NCBI GenBank assembly: GCA_916613615.1
Contig: OU744736.1
Location: 53,635,600-53,699,599 of the forward strand
From: Steromphala cineraria
Lineage: Eukaryota; Mollusca; Gastropoda; Trochida; Trochidae
Direction of reading: 5' to 3'
DNA: 64,000 bases
Under the pieces are notes generated by a model, which was given only the letters and a program-made list of their open reading frames with translations, was not told the origin of the DNA and ran no database searches. Below, piece by piece: positions 13,338 through 26,595 of this stretch; the stretch's first letter is position 1; each line of letters starts with the position of its first letter. The position numbers and the translations under genes were made by a program.

Positions 13338-14031
13338 CTGAAAGAAGACAAATTCTGACACATCAGGCAAATTTGTTTATTTACCAATTAAATTGCTCTT
13401 GTGGGTTTATTTACTTGCGTCCTTTGACTACTTAAAACTTTCGTTCACAAACTGCAGTCTCATTGGACTGTATCAACATAGAGGTAATATCTAGCTATGC
13501 ATGTAGAAGGCTGTGATTGCACTACACTGCAACAGACTGGTTGCTAGGATTATTTAAATGAGTGGTTGATCAGATCATAGTTCAAACAAAGACAACATAG
13601 CAATCTTAATCACAGACAAGTTGATGATATCAACTCAAAACCATCACTCCCAAAAGTAGAGCATTATTACTCTTACATTGTACATTCCATCAGATGTAAC
13701 CATTCCAAGAAGTTGTTTTGTTGGCATATACACTGATTGGTTGATATTCACACCCTGACATCCAAACTGCCATGGTCCATTGGACGAAAAGCTTTACAAA
13801 ATTGATATTTGTAAAGCTTAAAAACAGATTAGCCATAACCAGTTGCAAAAAGGAGATTGTCCTGTTAACACTATATAACTATATAATAATGCATTACGTA
13901 TTTGATTGTTGTGTTACTTAAATATATTTCACAAACCTAGTAACTTGAAAAAAATATTGTGATGTCAAAAGAATTGACGTCCAGGAATTTTAAGATGTAT
14001 GTGATATCATTCGATGTATGTTATATAGGTA

Positions 14032-14204
14032 CAGTATAACACGGATATAGCGAACTCGGATATAGCGAACAATCAGATATAGCGAAAAAAAATTCAAGTC
14101 CTGTCCTATATAATATCCTTTAAATTATATGCGTATAGCGAACACCGGATATAGCGAACTAAATTCTTCGTTCCCTTGGAGTGAGTTTTATCCGAGTTCT
14201 ACTG
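14032..14204. mobile_element. Tigger/pogo-like MITE (site 2, before U2)
   Basis: A 173-bp element between TA dinucleotides (14030-14031, 14205-14206), starting CAGTATAACACGGATATAGC and ending GAGTTCTACTG. It contains several GGATATAGCGAAC repeats. The corresponding positions in U4a (near 38,526) and U4b (near 41,830) are empty, with one TA, which directly supports insertion. Confidence 0.75.
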
Positions 14205-16368
14205 TATTTAGAAAATCTTCGATCAGAGCGATATTTCTGAGGTGATTTAGCTTTGTCTGAAGAAAATATCTCATACTGTTTGTAGAATAAAGGTCGCTTT
14301 GTGACCTTACAAACCATCACCATAGTGAAGAGACAAAGAGTTTGAATGTCAGGAAAAGTTACCTTCCTAAAGGAGACAGCATGTTGACATAAGACTTACC
14401 AAGAGCCATCACCGGCTTTCAGCTGTCAGTCAATGGACGTGATTGTGTCACCCTACTTACAGGACCAGTTGTTAGTTAGCTGCAGAGAAAGTTTATCAGT
14501 GAAAACAAGATCCTCTGTAGAGTAAAAGCTCTTCACTCAGACGTTCATGGTCACAGTGACTATCAGTGTAGAAAGTGTTTTAATGAAAGACCATAGAGAG
14601 TACTGTGCCATGACGAGAAGAATTGATGTCATTGTCATACTTAACATGTGAATCGAATGATTTTTTCGCACTTATAATTATCTTCCTAATATCTTGAAAG
14701 TATTCATAATAACCATTCCAATATCTTGAAAGAAGGAAAAATCGTCTCCTGCTTTCTGCACTTGTAGTCATTTGTCTTTTTATCTGTTGTGTTAAGTTAT
14801 CAATATTCAATTGTTCCATATAGATTTTCATGACCCTGGTCGCCAATTTTCTAAATACTGAATTATTAATTCTTAAGATAATGCATTAACCTTTGCTTTC
14901 ATGAAAACTAATCTGATCTCATAAAAATGTAAAGATGCATTTCTTTATACTTACAAATGTCTAATTTTTTCTCAGTAATGCATCATAATGATCTCCAAAC
15001 ATATATATATATTTTCCTGACATTTGTTAATGCATACAAAGGATACATTTACAATTTCTCAACAGAAATCATGTATATCCTGACAACATAAACATGTACA
15101 AAGCTAATGTCAAAGATGCTAATAGATAAATCACCCATTCAGACTGACCACAAAAAAGTATTAGAAAACAAACATTGCAGAGGACAAACACAATGAAGTC
15201 GAAGCTTTATGAATAGATTATATCCTTTCACGTTTCCGTTAGTACACTTTAGTACACTAAAAATACCAACATCTTTATCATAACGAAAAATGTATACCAT
15301 TTTCATGCTGCCATCATTCAATATTTCATCATTGAAAGATTTCTATCAATCGATTTTGATAAAGGAAGAACTATTGCCTACAGGGACATAACATAAGACT
15401 ACAGGGAAATCCCACACAAAGTAATTTGGCACAGATAAGTGGTTGATTCAAAAGTGTGAAAATCCTCTTAGCGGAGCAAACCTACCTTTATAACACCCAA
15501 CAACCGATTCATCTAAAGTTATCAAGCAGAATTGTTGGTACCTTTTGTGGGCGATAGATATATGTATACATTAAGAAATGATATAAACCTAATGCTCTTA
15601 CAGACTATATGTAATCAGGATTACATTTTCCTATGATAAGGTCAAATGACATAAGAGCTATTGAGATTCGAACATCCTTAAAGTTTACTGATAGGTGTGT
15701 TGCCCCTGATCAATTTATGCACACCAAAACGTCTGCTATTATCATGCTGCTCTTAATTAAAACGTCATCAAATCCATCTTGATAAAGGAAGAACCATTGC
15801 CTTGCTACATGGTCGTCCCATACAGGAAAATATGCCATTAAAAACGGTTAATCAAAAATATTTAAAAAGTATCCAAATTGAACCACCCCATACACAACCC
15901 ACCATAGAAACTTGCAGATTTCCTTTGAGCTGTATTAATAAATCATTTTTAAAACAAAATCTTTGACGAGGGTTTAGTGATGGATTGTAGTAACTATCTT
16001 AAATTAGAGAGCAATAGATTCATTTAGATGGACATAAGTTTGGCCACATTTTGACATAAGACAAAGAAGGCAAATTACTGTATCTGACATATCAGTATTC
16101 ATCTTGGCAGAGAAAATCACCTTATTGTTTCACAACGATAGACACCACAGCCTCCACGTTGTATACATTTGCATATTTAACCCTGTATTGTCTCACTTAG
16201 TGAGGGACTGACAAAAATCATTGTTTGTTTTATAAGAGTAATTATTCATAAAAAGATAGATTATCTTCCCAAATAAGTACTTTGCAAACTGTTTCTATTT
16301 CAAGCTCGACGACATGCTGTTTTATGTAAATGGCATACATGAATAGACAACTTAGTCCACATATTTAA

Positions 16369-16730
16369 AGGGGCATGCGCAGTAGCACGTTTTTTGATAA
16401 TTTTATATTTTTAATTTCTCACTGATAATTGTAAGTGAATGCTAAATGTATTATTTTGACAGTGTCAAAAATCTCATTACACAAGCCAATCGTCCACTGT
16501 CAGAGGACAAAGAATGACGATTCACATAAAATCCATTGGCGGCCATTTTTTTGTGAACACCTTTAATTCATTTTTGTAAGAAAAAGGAATCGCATGGCTA
16601 AACTTAACGCTATATACTGGAATTATTACTGCTCCATTTAGTTTAAATACATTGTCTTTCAATTGAAACCATTAATTTTCATTTTCCTTCCATCAACCTA
16701 TATTCCCCCTAAAAACGTGCTACTGCCCCT
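16369..16730. mobile_element. piggyBac-like TTAA-flanked MITE (U2)
   Basis: A 362-bp element flanked by TTAA (16365-16368, 16731-16734). It starts AGGGGCATGCGCAGTAGCAC and ends CGTGCTACTGCCCCT. Empty sites with a single TTAA are visible in U1 (4764), U3 (27921) and U4b (44121). TTAA duplication and an AGGGGC-type end fit piggyBac-derived MITEs. No coding capacity. Its left end has CATGCGC inserted compared with the copy at 55021. Confidence 0.8.
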
Positions 16731-18993
16731 TTAAACTATGTTATTATTTACAGGATTAATTGCACATTTTGTAGTTATAAAACATTTTCAAATTGATTTA
16801 TACATTATAAATATATTGTATCTTTTGACAAGAGGTTCTTTGAGATTTTCTTTAGTGGTTGCAGTAAGAAATACAGTCGCAGCTGGATAATCACAATAGC
16901 TATATAAGTAAGAACTCTTTCAAGTCATATTTGTAATTTGTAACACATTTGATTTTTGGAAGTAGAAATGTTGTATGAGTAATGACGTTTGCCTCCTGCA
17001 ACTGTTTTCTTTTTCTGAGAATAGTTTCAGGTCATTATGTATCTATTTAAGGTAAATAATAGCAAATAATTAACCGATGGGTTGTGTACGTCAAATTAAG
17101 GATATAGGCAATTATAGTAAGGTACTATCAGTCTTCAAAACATAACATTCAAATCCTCATTTTTAACGATTTAACTACAATCATGCTGCGATGATATCAT
17201 TTCCCTAGCAAAAGATGTATTATTCAAAAGGCACTTTTAACTTCAAAGTTATGTTAAACCGTTTTTGACAATCATTATTCTCTTACTTGACAAACATGTA
17301 TTCCCTAGGTTCTTACAACTGTCATAGAAATTTCATTATTCTCTGAAAGCTTGTAACCCAAGCCACCTGAATGACAAGCTTCCGTCCCTATTGGTATCTT
17401 CTTATAAGGAGCATTTCAATTCATTACTTTGTACTGCTCCGGATCTCCCATGCTTCCTTCTCGGCCACGCCTCCAGCAGTGTAACACAACTTTAGAATAT
17501 CAGCTGTAAGGGCCTCCACAGTGCCTCGCCGATTTAATTAATTGAAGGTCAATTTTCTGATAGTGATCGCCTGTGGGGTAAAATCAATCTGCAGTCACCA
17601 CCTACAGCGATCTGTCAATGATATTTGACATAAACCAGGGCCAGGCTTTGCATTTACAACGTGGATAACAAAAGATTTTATGAATTATAACATGTTATGG
17701 ATTTTTTGTTTGGTGAAGGACGAAAAAACAAAAGTTAGGTCATTACGGATTGTTGTCATTTGAAACAAGAACCTTAATTTAAAGTTTTATTGGGAATCTT
17801 GACACTAGTTGAAATCCATGATTAATGCATGAGAAACTGTACAATGCAATTCAGTTGTAGGAAGGGTCAAATTTGATGTGTTGCCATTGTTATTAAACAT
17901 CGTTTTAATGAATTGTTTTATCATAATCTATTACTTTTGTTACAGTGTTGGGTAGTAGAAGCCAAATATATAATATCCAAAGCTGATTTATATATTTGTG
18001 AATCATTAAGGATAAAAAAGGTTGGAATCTCTATGAGAAAACTTTGCAATATTGAAATCTTTTTACCTTTGAAGAACTGGCTACATATCTATTTATTGTC
18101 GAAAGCAGATGTCAAAAACTACAACAGTACATACAACTGAGTCATAACGCACCATTTTGAAAGAATGAGATTTGTTTATCTTGTAAATGACATTAAAATA
18201 TACATTTTATGTCACATTCTGCTTAACCGGGTAATACCAAATGAAACATTTGCACATATTTAATGGTATATTATGTGATTAAACATTTTCCCTAATGAAC
18301 ATCGCTCTTGTGTTTTACCTTTCAATTAATAATTCTTGCAATAGAATGATCGTAGCTCCTCTATTTGGATAGGAATACTTAGCTAATTTTACGTACATTC
18401 CTACTATCCATAAACTATTGAAATTAATGAGAAATTATCAGAAGACACAGACCACATCAGTTGTCAATTCAAGATCCATCAGGTAATTTGTTAAGAAATA
18501 ATTTTCCCAAATGTAAGTGAGGTGTTTGCAAGTATCTTGTAAAATATATGTAAAGAAGTTGACTTAAAGTGATTGTACACTATTTCATGATCATTTACCG
18601 GAAGCAGATGATTTGGAATATAGTGAATAAACATTCATTGTTGAACACTAGACTGTGTGTTTTATTCTTTTGATATAATTGAATTAATTACATTTTATAA
18701 TTTATATTTGATAAAACTGACAATGGATTTTAATTGTTCGTGGTAAAAAGGCCTTGCAAGTCAAGATGATTTATACTTTAGGTTTGTAAGAACGCATATT
18801 GAATTTAAATGAACATTTATCTTTGATATCCCTGCTGTTGCAAGATTGATAACATTTGTGTTCTTATGGTTTATTTTAAGAATATAATTCATCTTCATGC
18901 ACAAGTGAACACAACTTATTGATGGTTCAGCAGTTTCATATTACTCTGGAGACAGATTATGTTTAGCTAACTATTCAAGTTTCATTTTATCAG

Positions 18994-19122
18994 GCTGATA
19001 ATATTCCTCCTTACTGGGAAGATACACTAGCTCAGAAAGATTCATTCAACAACAAACAAAAGTCCATCACGCCAAACATAAATCGTCATCTAAATTGCCA
19101 TTCAAAGGTCTTTCAATTTTGA
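18994..19122 (+). other. Candidate fossil exon, DNIPPY block (U2 copy)
   Basis: TTTTATCAG acceptor-like site followed by 42 open codons and a TGA at 19120-19122. The peptide starts ADNIPPYWEDT and differs from the U1 copy at a few residues. Not assignable to a family. Confidence 0.25.
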
Positions 19123-20477
19123 TCAGGTTTATTGTGTAATACCATTGAATGGTCTTCCTTTGTTTATTACAAAAAAGAAATTCACTAAACTGAATTAGTA
19201 ATTATGGTGACATTATAAATACCACTATCCTTGTTTATCAGTTTCAGGGTGGAAATGAATCGATGTTAGACAGAAAGAAAGATTTAAAGCAGGATTTTCT
19301 AAAGATTTTTGTGACAGGCTAAGACGATTCTCTAAGGAAACACTATGTATTTCCATTAAGTGTTGAGAAGTGCTATTCCCTTTTCATTATCTTTGAAATA
19401 GACGCATATAATCCTAAAGAATGATCTTATTTAATGGTGAGAATTTGATCAAATCACACCTGTTCGCCTGCTAAAATGATTACTTTCCAGTTTTTGTATC
19501 AAAATTGATACAAAGTTATATTTCACGATAATTAAAGAATAAAACCACAATTCAAGGAGCACATTGAGATCATAATTAAATATAGTTCTGAGGAAAGAAT
19601 GAGAATTTTTTCCTGTAAATTTCAAACTGGAGAATTTCATTCTATGCACAAAATTCCATCGAAATCCTATGATATTCAAATAATGATTTATTTTGGAAAA
19701 AGAGATGTGAGGAATAAAGCGTTTTCTTATACAAAGGTTAACATGTTGAGACTCTCAGCTCCTGGTGTAAGATTTTTTTTCTATTATTGGGAATATTGAT
19801 GCCGTTCAGATTTAATAATATTACAGAATGTGTTTTCGAAAATGTATTCACTGATATTCATCCTGATTTATAGAATCGTTTGAGTTAAAACTACAAAGGA
19901 AAGTATTGTTGTTGAGTAAAGTATTTAGATATCGATTTGATAATAATTTCATTTGAATAAATGATTCCTTCGTATTCAGAGAGTAGCATTTTGTTATGTT
20001 ATCAAACTTATTGATTTAAATAGTTTATTCCATAAGAAAATATACTTTGCATAGTTATTTCAAAAGTATTTTCCCAAAATTGAAAAAAAAGTTGACCCTT
20101 ATACCTTATTTATAACAAATTTGTATTCTAATAAAGACGTCAAATCCATATTTCAATCTTTTGTTAAGTTCTACAACTATTGAAATTTACATTTTCTGTT
20201 CAATGGAAAATAATCCATTTCAGCTTTCGTACACATGTGGATGGATTGAACTTCGATGAAGAATGACGATTCAAATGAAACACCCTTAAGAACAATTCTC
20301 TTTTTTGGCTGAAGTGTTTTCGATAGCACTTCCAATCAACAGTAGAAGTTGCATTGGCAGTTTATTTGAAGTAATGTTCTATTTTCATCTTTAACATTGT
20401 CTTAAACAACATTAGGGGGAGAAGATATAAGAAGGCTGAATCACTAAATACAAAAAAAACCTAAAGATTCAAAGCAA

Positions 20478-20600
20478 GGGAGAGAGAGAAAGAGACCAAG
20501 TGACAGAGAGACACAGATAGAAAGAGACAGAGAGAGAAAAGGGAGAAACACATAAAGAAAGAGAGAAAGAGAGACAGAAACAGAGACAGAGAGACAGAAG
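20478..20600. repeat. Purine-rich GA microsatellite (U2)
   Basis: About 120 bp of imperfect GAGAGA, GACAGAGA and AAAGAGA repeats, almost all purine on the plus strand. The serine/leucine-rich minus-strand frame across it is a by-product. The counterpart in U3 is at 32275; U1 and U4b lack the surrounding block. Confidence 0.8.
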
Positions 20601-23600
20601 TAGCTTAGAGACAAGTCTTCACGACATGGAAAAGAGGCAAAATATGAACACGTATTCTTCATAATATGATGGGAGTACCACATATTTGATAGCCTTTTAG
20701 GTCACTAAATGAGATTATGTACTAATGACAAGTATTTACTATGGATATACAACCTCTCTATTCATATGTATGCATAAGAAATGAATAATGAAGCTCTATG
20801 ACCATAAAAATCTTAATAATCTATCATTATAATGTTTCCTATGATCATTCGCAAAATAAAAAGGTCAGTTGACCTTTGTTAATTTTTGTTTTTCTTGTTG
20901 TCATTTGTTCATATCAATGTAATGGGCGAAACCTAAATGTCTTCCTGACATTTTTGGTGCATGTAAAAGATAAATTTGATCAGGCATTATTTATGTATAT
21001 CTAGTAGGTATTTATATATTTATAAATTCATAAAATCATATAATCATAATGCTGGTAAAACCTATAGGTATTCAAAATTATCTTATATTATGATAAAGTT
21101 TGTTGACATAAGACAACATTGATGTAGTACAGCATTGACGTAGGTTTAGTGATTGATTGTTGTATATTGCTAAAAGAAGAGAGTAGTATATTCTTTTTGA
21201 TGGATTTGATTTCGACCATGTCCTGACATAAGACAAAGTAGGCAAATTGCTATATCTGACATATCAGTATTCATCTTGACAGCTTATATCACCTTTCTGT
21301 TACACTGTGAAAGTTTATATTACCACAGCCTTCACATTATAGCAGGTCCATATATTTAGTTTGTAGTGGATCTACTCTGGTGATGTATGTATTAAATATT
21401 CTTTAAATGAAAAAATGATTAACAACTTTTGAAAGGCAAGTGAAATTCGTCATTAAATATGACAGATTTTTCTCAATAACAATTCACAGTGCACATTGTT
21501 TGTATTGCTGTCTTTGCATTTAACAGCTATTAATAAAAAAATAGTGCGTAATTTTCAATAATGTTTTAATCTACAGGGTTAATGCACATTTTAGGTATAG
21601 GTTCTATTCAACTTGTAATAAATGCTTAATATACATATCCATATCTGTGTTTAATTATTGTGAGATTAATCAAATTTTAGTTATAATATACAGTTGCTGG
21701 TTTTACTGGGGACATTGTCTATTCTTATTTTACATGCAACAATATACTTATCCATATATCTAATCTTTAGATATTAGGTTCTTTTGTTTTTGATTGCACT
21801 AGACACCTTTACGGAGAAAGTTCTCAGGCTTATATTATTTTGTGTTCTGCAAATTGTGGAAACATTGTTTCATTTCATCCTTTTATTATAAAAAATAATC
21901 AAAACACTTTAATTAAAATCCTCGGTTTTTCAACTTTGCTTTTAAACATACTCTGATGTTGTAAGATCCCCTGATTAAAAATGTATAATTTACAGAAATT
22001 GAAGGACTTTGATGCTCAAAAGTCATGTTATTTTCACAGCATGAAATCCTAATCTCACTTTCACCTTTTATCAAATGTGTTTCTAGGCATACATGTATTC
22101 CCTTGGTTCTTACAATTGTCATAGAAATGTTATCATTCTCTGAAAGTTTGTCACCAAAGCCTTCAAAATATTAGAGGTTCCGGGTCATTATCTACTTATA
22201 ACGAACATTTCAATTCATTACTTTGTACTGGCCCGGATCTCTCTCTCTCACTCTCGGCTACGCCTCTAGTAGTGTAATAAAACTTTAGAATATTAGCTGT
22301 AAGGGCCTGAACAGTGCCTAAACGATTTAATTAAGCGAAGGTCAATTTTCTGATAGTGATCTCCTGTCGAGTAAATTCAATCTGCAGTCACCACCTAAGG
22401 CAGTCCTTCAATGATATTTGACATTAACCAGAGCAAGGCTTTCCATTTAGGTCGTGGATAACAATAGATTTTGTAAAATATGACACGAATAAGTTCATTT
22501 TGCTTTAGTTGCAATAACCAAAAGATATTGAAATAGTGATTTTCAAGCTTTTATTGTCAAACACCTGATTCTACTATTCAATCAATATGTTTTTATTCCC
22601 TTAATTTTTTTGAAGGAATTGCATTTGATCATTGATATTTGATAAAATGGACAATGCATTTTGTAGGAAAAAGTCTCTTGCTTTTACAAGATATGGTTCA
22701 AGGAACCTATGTTGAATTATAATGATAATTTGTCTTCAATGTCCCTGCTTCTGCAATTATCATAACCATCGTGGTTTTTAGGGTTTAATATTACCATCAA
22801 GAGAATAATTTATCTCCATGTACAACCAGTGAACACCAATCAATAATGGTTCAGCAGTTTCATATGGATCTATAAACTGATTATGTTAAGCTAACTTCTC
22901 AGGTTTCATTTTGTCAGGATGATAATATTCCTCCTTACTGGGAAGATACACAAGGCTCAGAAAGAGTCATTCGTCATCAATAAACATTCCATCACGCAAA
23001 ACATAAATCATCATCTAGATTTCCATTCATACTTCTTCCAATCCTGATTAGCTTTATTATGTATATGTTAATCTGTATAATAAAGTGCATGGTCTTCCTT
23101 TGGTTAATGCAGAAACAAATTCAGTAAAATCGAATAAGGAATTATCGTGACACTATGAATACCATTATCCTTGTTTATCTGTTTCATGGTGGTAATGATT
23201 CGATGTTACCAAAAAAGCAAAATAGATTTAAAGCAGGATTTTCCTAAGCTTCTTGTGACATCAAGGCTAAGACGATTTTGTAAGGAAACTCGATAAATTT
23301 CAATTTATTGTTATGAAGTGCTATTCTCTTTTCATTATCTTTGTAATAGACGCATATAAATCTGGAAAAGACAGTGGGAATTTGATCAAATCACACGTGT
23401 TCACCCGCTAAAATGATTACTGTCCAGTGTTTTCAGTAAAATTGATATCAAGTTTTATTTCATGATAATTAAGGTTATAACTAGATAAATCCCCCGAGGA
23501 AAGAATGAGAATGTTTTCAAAGAATTCATAACCTGGAGAATTGCATTCCATGCTCGAAATCCCATCGAACTACCTTGTATTTCATCTAAGGATTCATCTT

Positions 23601-24589
23601 GGAATAAGAGCTGTGAAGAATAGAGAGTTTTCTTATGAAAGGTTACATGTTGAGACTCTCCGCTCCTGGGAATACATATACTTTTCTATTTGCAGGAATA
23701 TTGATACAGCTCAGATACAATAACATTGCAGTTATGGGTCTTTGAAAATGCATTTATTGATATTCAGGCTGATCAATAGTAAAAACTACAAAGGCAAGTT
23801 GGTTGTTGACTATATTTAGATATTGAATTGATTATCATTTTATTTGAAACGAACGATTCCTTCGTGTTTTGAGATTTAATTCAATCATTTGCAGCAGATT
23901 AGCATTGGATCTATAAGTATGTTTCGTTACAAACTGTAATTGCTTACATATATATTTGATGATAGGCTTTTCTATTTCATAACTTCTTTAACAATGTCTA
24001 TTTAGTTGACCCTCGAAAACACAGTTTGCGGACAACAATTTTAACTTAAATTGCAACTCTCTTTAAATTAAATCTTATGTGAAATGGTGTTTATCTTAAA
24101 CAAAAAACATTACAACCCTCCCACAGTAAAACATTTAAAATGTCATCAACCTTATTTATTTGAGTCATTGATTCCCAAAGAATGATACATGTACTTATCT
24201 AAATTATAAAATATCGATACTCTTTGCCTAATTTTTGTCAACTTTGTATTTCGAAAAGGATGTCAAACTGTAAAGTAGCAAAACGTGTGAAAATAAAATG
24301 TTCTGCTCTATGGGAAGTAACTTATTCAGCTTTGGTAGAGATGTGGATGGATTGAACTTCCATTGAAGAATGACAATGAAAATTAAGCGCCGTTTCAAAC
24401 AATATTCTGATTTGGTTTATGTCTTGTGGATATCACTTTTGAATCAAAAGTACAAGTTGCATTGGTATTTTGTTTGAATTACGGTTAAAATCCTTGTTTT
24501 CAGATGATTTGTTGAACCACATTAGATTGACTTCATCACTTTGTTGTTAAGCTGCTTTATACAAAATCAAATTTCTAGGAGACTGATTG

Positions 24590-24761
24590 CTATATAATTT
24601 TCAAAGGAATTAAAAGCTGTTGCCAGAGAGAACACGTTCTGTACCATGATGGATGCATCTTCCCTAACGATTGATAGCATGCCAAGTTGATGTTATTAGC
24701 GATATTAATACATCCTTGGCAGACATCATGATAGCATTCGTGAGTTTCTGCTGTTGTCCTC
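24590..24761 (-). other. Candidate fossil exon on minus strand (U2 copy)
   Basis: Counterpart of the segment at 13147. TTTTGTCTTCTTTCAG is followed by an open frame with HECYHDVCQGCINIA and ACYQSLGKMHPS, ending at a TAG. Many differences from the U1 copy change amino acids, so there is no sign of purifying selection now, but the frame survived in both. Confidence 0.3.
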
Positions 24762-25446
24762 CTGAAAGAAGACAAAATCTGACATGTTAGTCAAATAGGT
24801 TTATTTACCAATAAAATTGCTCTTGTGGGTTTATTTACTTGCGTCCTTTGACTACTTAAAACTTTCGTTCACAAACTGCAGTCTCATTTTACTGTATCAT
24901 TATAGAGGTAATATCTAGTTATGCATGTAGAAGGCTGTGATTGCACTACACTGCAACAGACTGGTTGCTAGGTTTATTTAAATGAGTGGTTGATCAGATC
25001 ATAGTTCAAACAAAGACAGCATAGCAATCCTAATCACAGACAACTTGATGAAATCAACTCAAAACCATCACTCCCAAAAGTAGAGCATTATCACTCTTAC
25101 ATTGTACATTCCATCAGATGTAACCATTCCAAGAAGTTGTTTTGTTGGCATATGCACTGATTGGTTGTTATTCACACCCTGACATCCAATCTGCCTTGGT
25201 CCATTGGACGAAAAACTTGATATTTGTAAAACTTAAAAACAGATTAGCCATAACCAGTTGCAAAAAGGAGATTGTCCTGTTAACACTATATAACTATATA
25301 CTAATGCATTACGTATTTGATTGTTGTGTAACTAAAATATATTTCACAAACCTAGTAACTTGAAAGAAATATTGTGATGTCAAAAGAATTGACGTCAAGG
25401 AATTTTAAGATGTATGTGATATCATTTGATGTATGTTATATAGGTA

Positions 25447-25619
25447 CAGTATAACACGGATAAAGCGAACTCGGATATAGCGAACAATCAGATATAGCGA
25501 ACAAATTTTCAAGTCCTGTCCTATAAAATATCCTTTAAATTATATGCGTATAGCGAACACCGGATATAGCGAACTAAATTCTTTGGTCCCTTGGAGAACG
25601 TTTTATCCGAGTTCTATTG
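25447..25619. mobile_element. Tigger/pogo-like MITE (site 2, before U3)
   Basis: Copy of the 14032 element at the same place in the unit, 173 bp, TA at 25445-25446 and 25620-25621. The last end base pattern is CTATTG rather than CTACTG. Being at the same site, it was copied with the unit rather than inserted anew. Confidence 0.75.
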
Positions 25620-26577
25620 TATTTAGAAAATCTTCGATCAGAGTGATATTTCTGAGGTGATTTAGCTTCGTCTGAAGAAAATATCTCAAACTGTTTGTAA
25701 AATAAAGGTCGCTTTGTGCAATTGCATTAGCTTGCCTCTTCCGTGACCTTACAAACCATCACCATAGTGAAGAGACAAAGAGTTTGAATGTCAGGAAAAG
25801 TTACCTTCCTAAAGGAGACAACATGTTGACATAAGACTTACCAAGAGCCATCACCTGCTTTCAACTGTCAGTAAATGGACGTGCTCTTGTCGCCTTCCTT
25901 ACAGGACCAGCTGTTGATTCAACTCTGAGAAAGTTTTATCACGTGAAAACAGGATCCTCTGTGGAACAAATGCTCTTCACTCAGACGTTCATTGTCACAG
26001 TGACTGTCAGTGTAGAAAGTGTTTCAATGAAAGACCATAGAGAGTACTGTGCCATGATGAGAAGAATTGATGTCATTGTCATACTTAACATGTGAATCAA
26101 ATGATTTTTTCGCGCTTGTAATTATCTTCCTAATATCTTGAAAGTATTATACTTTCTGCACTGGTATTCATTATTATTCTATCTGTTGTAATACATTATC
26201 GTAATTAAATTGTTCAATAGGTTACAGTTGCATTTAACGCTAATAATTACAATCCCAATATCTTGAAAGTAGGAATAATCGTCTCCTGCTTTCTGCACCG
26301 TTGTCATTTGTCTTTCTATCTGCTGTATTAAGTTATCATTATTAAATTATTCCATATAGATTTTCATATACCCTGGTCGCCAATTTTCTAATTACTGAAT
26401 ATCTGAATCATTATTACTTAAGATAATGCATTAACCTTTGCTTTCATGAAAACTAATCTGATCTCATAAATATATAAAGATGAATTTTTCAATTAGTTGA
26501 CAGGAAAGTCCTTGTATTCCTTTATACTTACAAATGTCTACATTTTTCTCAGTAATGCATCATAATGACTTCCAAAC

Positions 26578-26595
26578 ATATATATATATATATTT
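26578..26595. repeat. TA microsatellite with copy-number variation
   Basis: ACATATATATATATATATTT at this place in U3. The equivalent sites at about 3,397, 15,000, 40,700 and 42,788 have shorter TA runs. It is a slippage-prone site that varies between units. Confidence 0.7.

Larger units (their letters stand above)
2427..14210. repeat. Long tandem repeat unit U1 (~11.8 kb)
   Basis: First full unit. Landmarks in order: CTTTCAGCTGTCAG block (2668), CCTGGTCGCCAATTTTCT (3193), TTGATAAAGGAAGAACC (4172), TTTAAACTATGTTATT (4764), GGCTACGCCTCCAGCAG (5503), TTTGTTACAG (5969) and the DNIPPY block (6802). A second, diverged monomer then starts near 7440, with GGCTACGCCTCTAGTAG at 7975 and the DDNIPP block at 9074. 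Relative to U2 about 2.1 kb is deleted at 7437. U1 alone has the 889-bp element at 10574. The sequence is AT-rich and non-coding as far as I can see. Confidence 0.8.
14211..25625. repeat. Long tandem repeat unit U2 (~11.4 kb)
   Basis: The second unit starts at GAAAATCTTCG, just after a Tigger-like MITE. It has the U1 landmarks at 14,411, 14,837, 15,778, 16,731, 17,463, 17,934 and 18,994, then the purine-rich microsatellite (20,478). The second monomer follows, with GGCTACGCCTCTAGTAG at 22,257 and the DDNIPP block at 22,918. U2 alone carries the TTAA-flanked MITE at 16369; U1, U3 and U4b have the empty site. No intact gene is seen. Confidence 0.8.

Noticed and set aside
13900..14600. Minus-strand frame around the CTTTCAGCTGTCAG block with ERLSEEHL words as a possible exon
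   Set aside because: Stops and indels differ between copies, no acceptor site is clear, and different copies favour different frames.
20444..20683. 79-codon minus-strand open frame rich in Ser and Leu
   Set aside because: It is the translation of the GA microsatellite. The U3 counterpart shows the same low-complexity pattern with different repeat counts.
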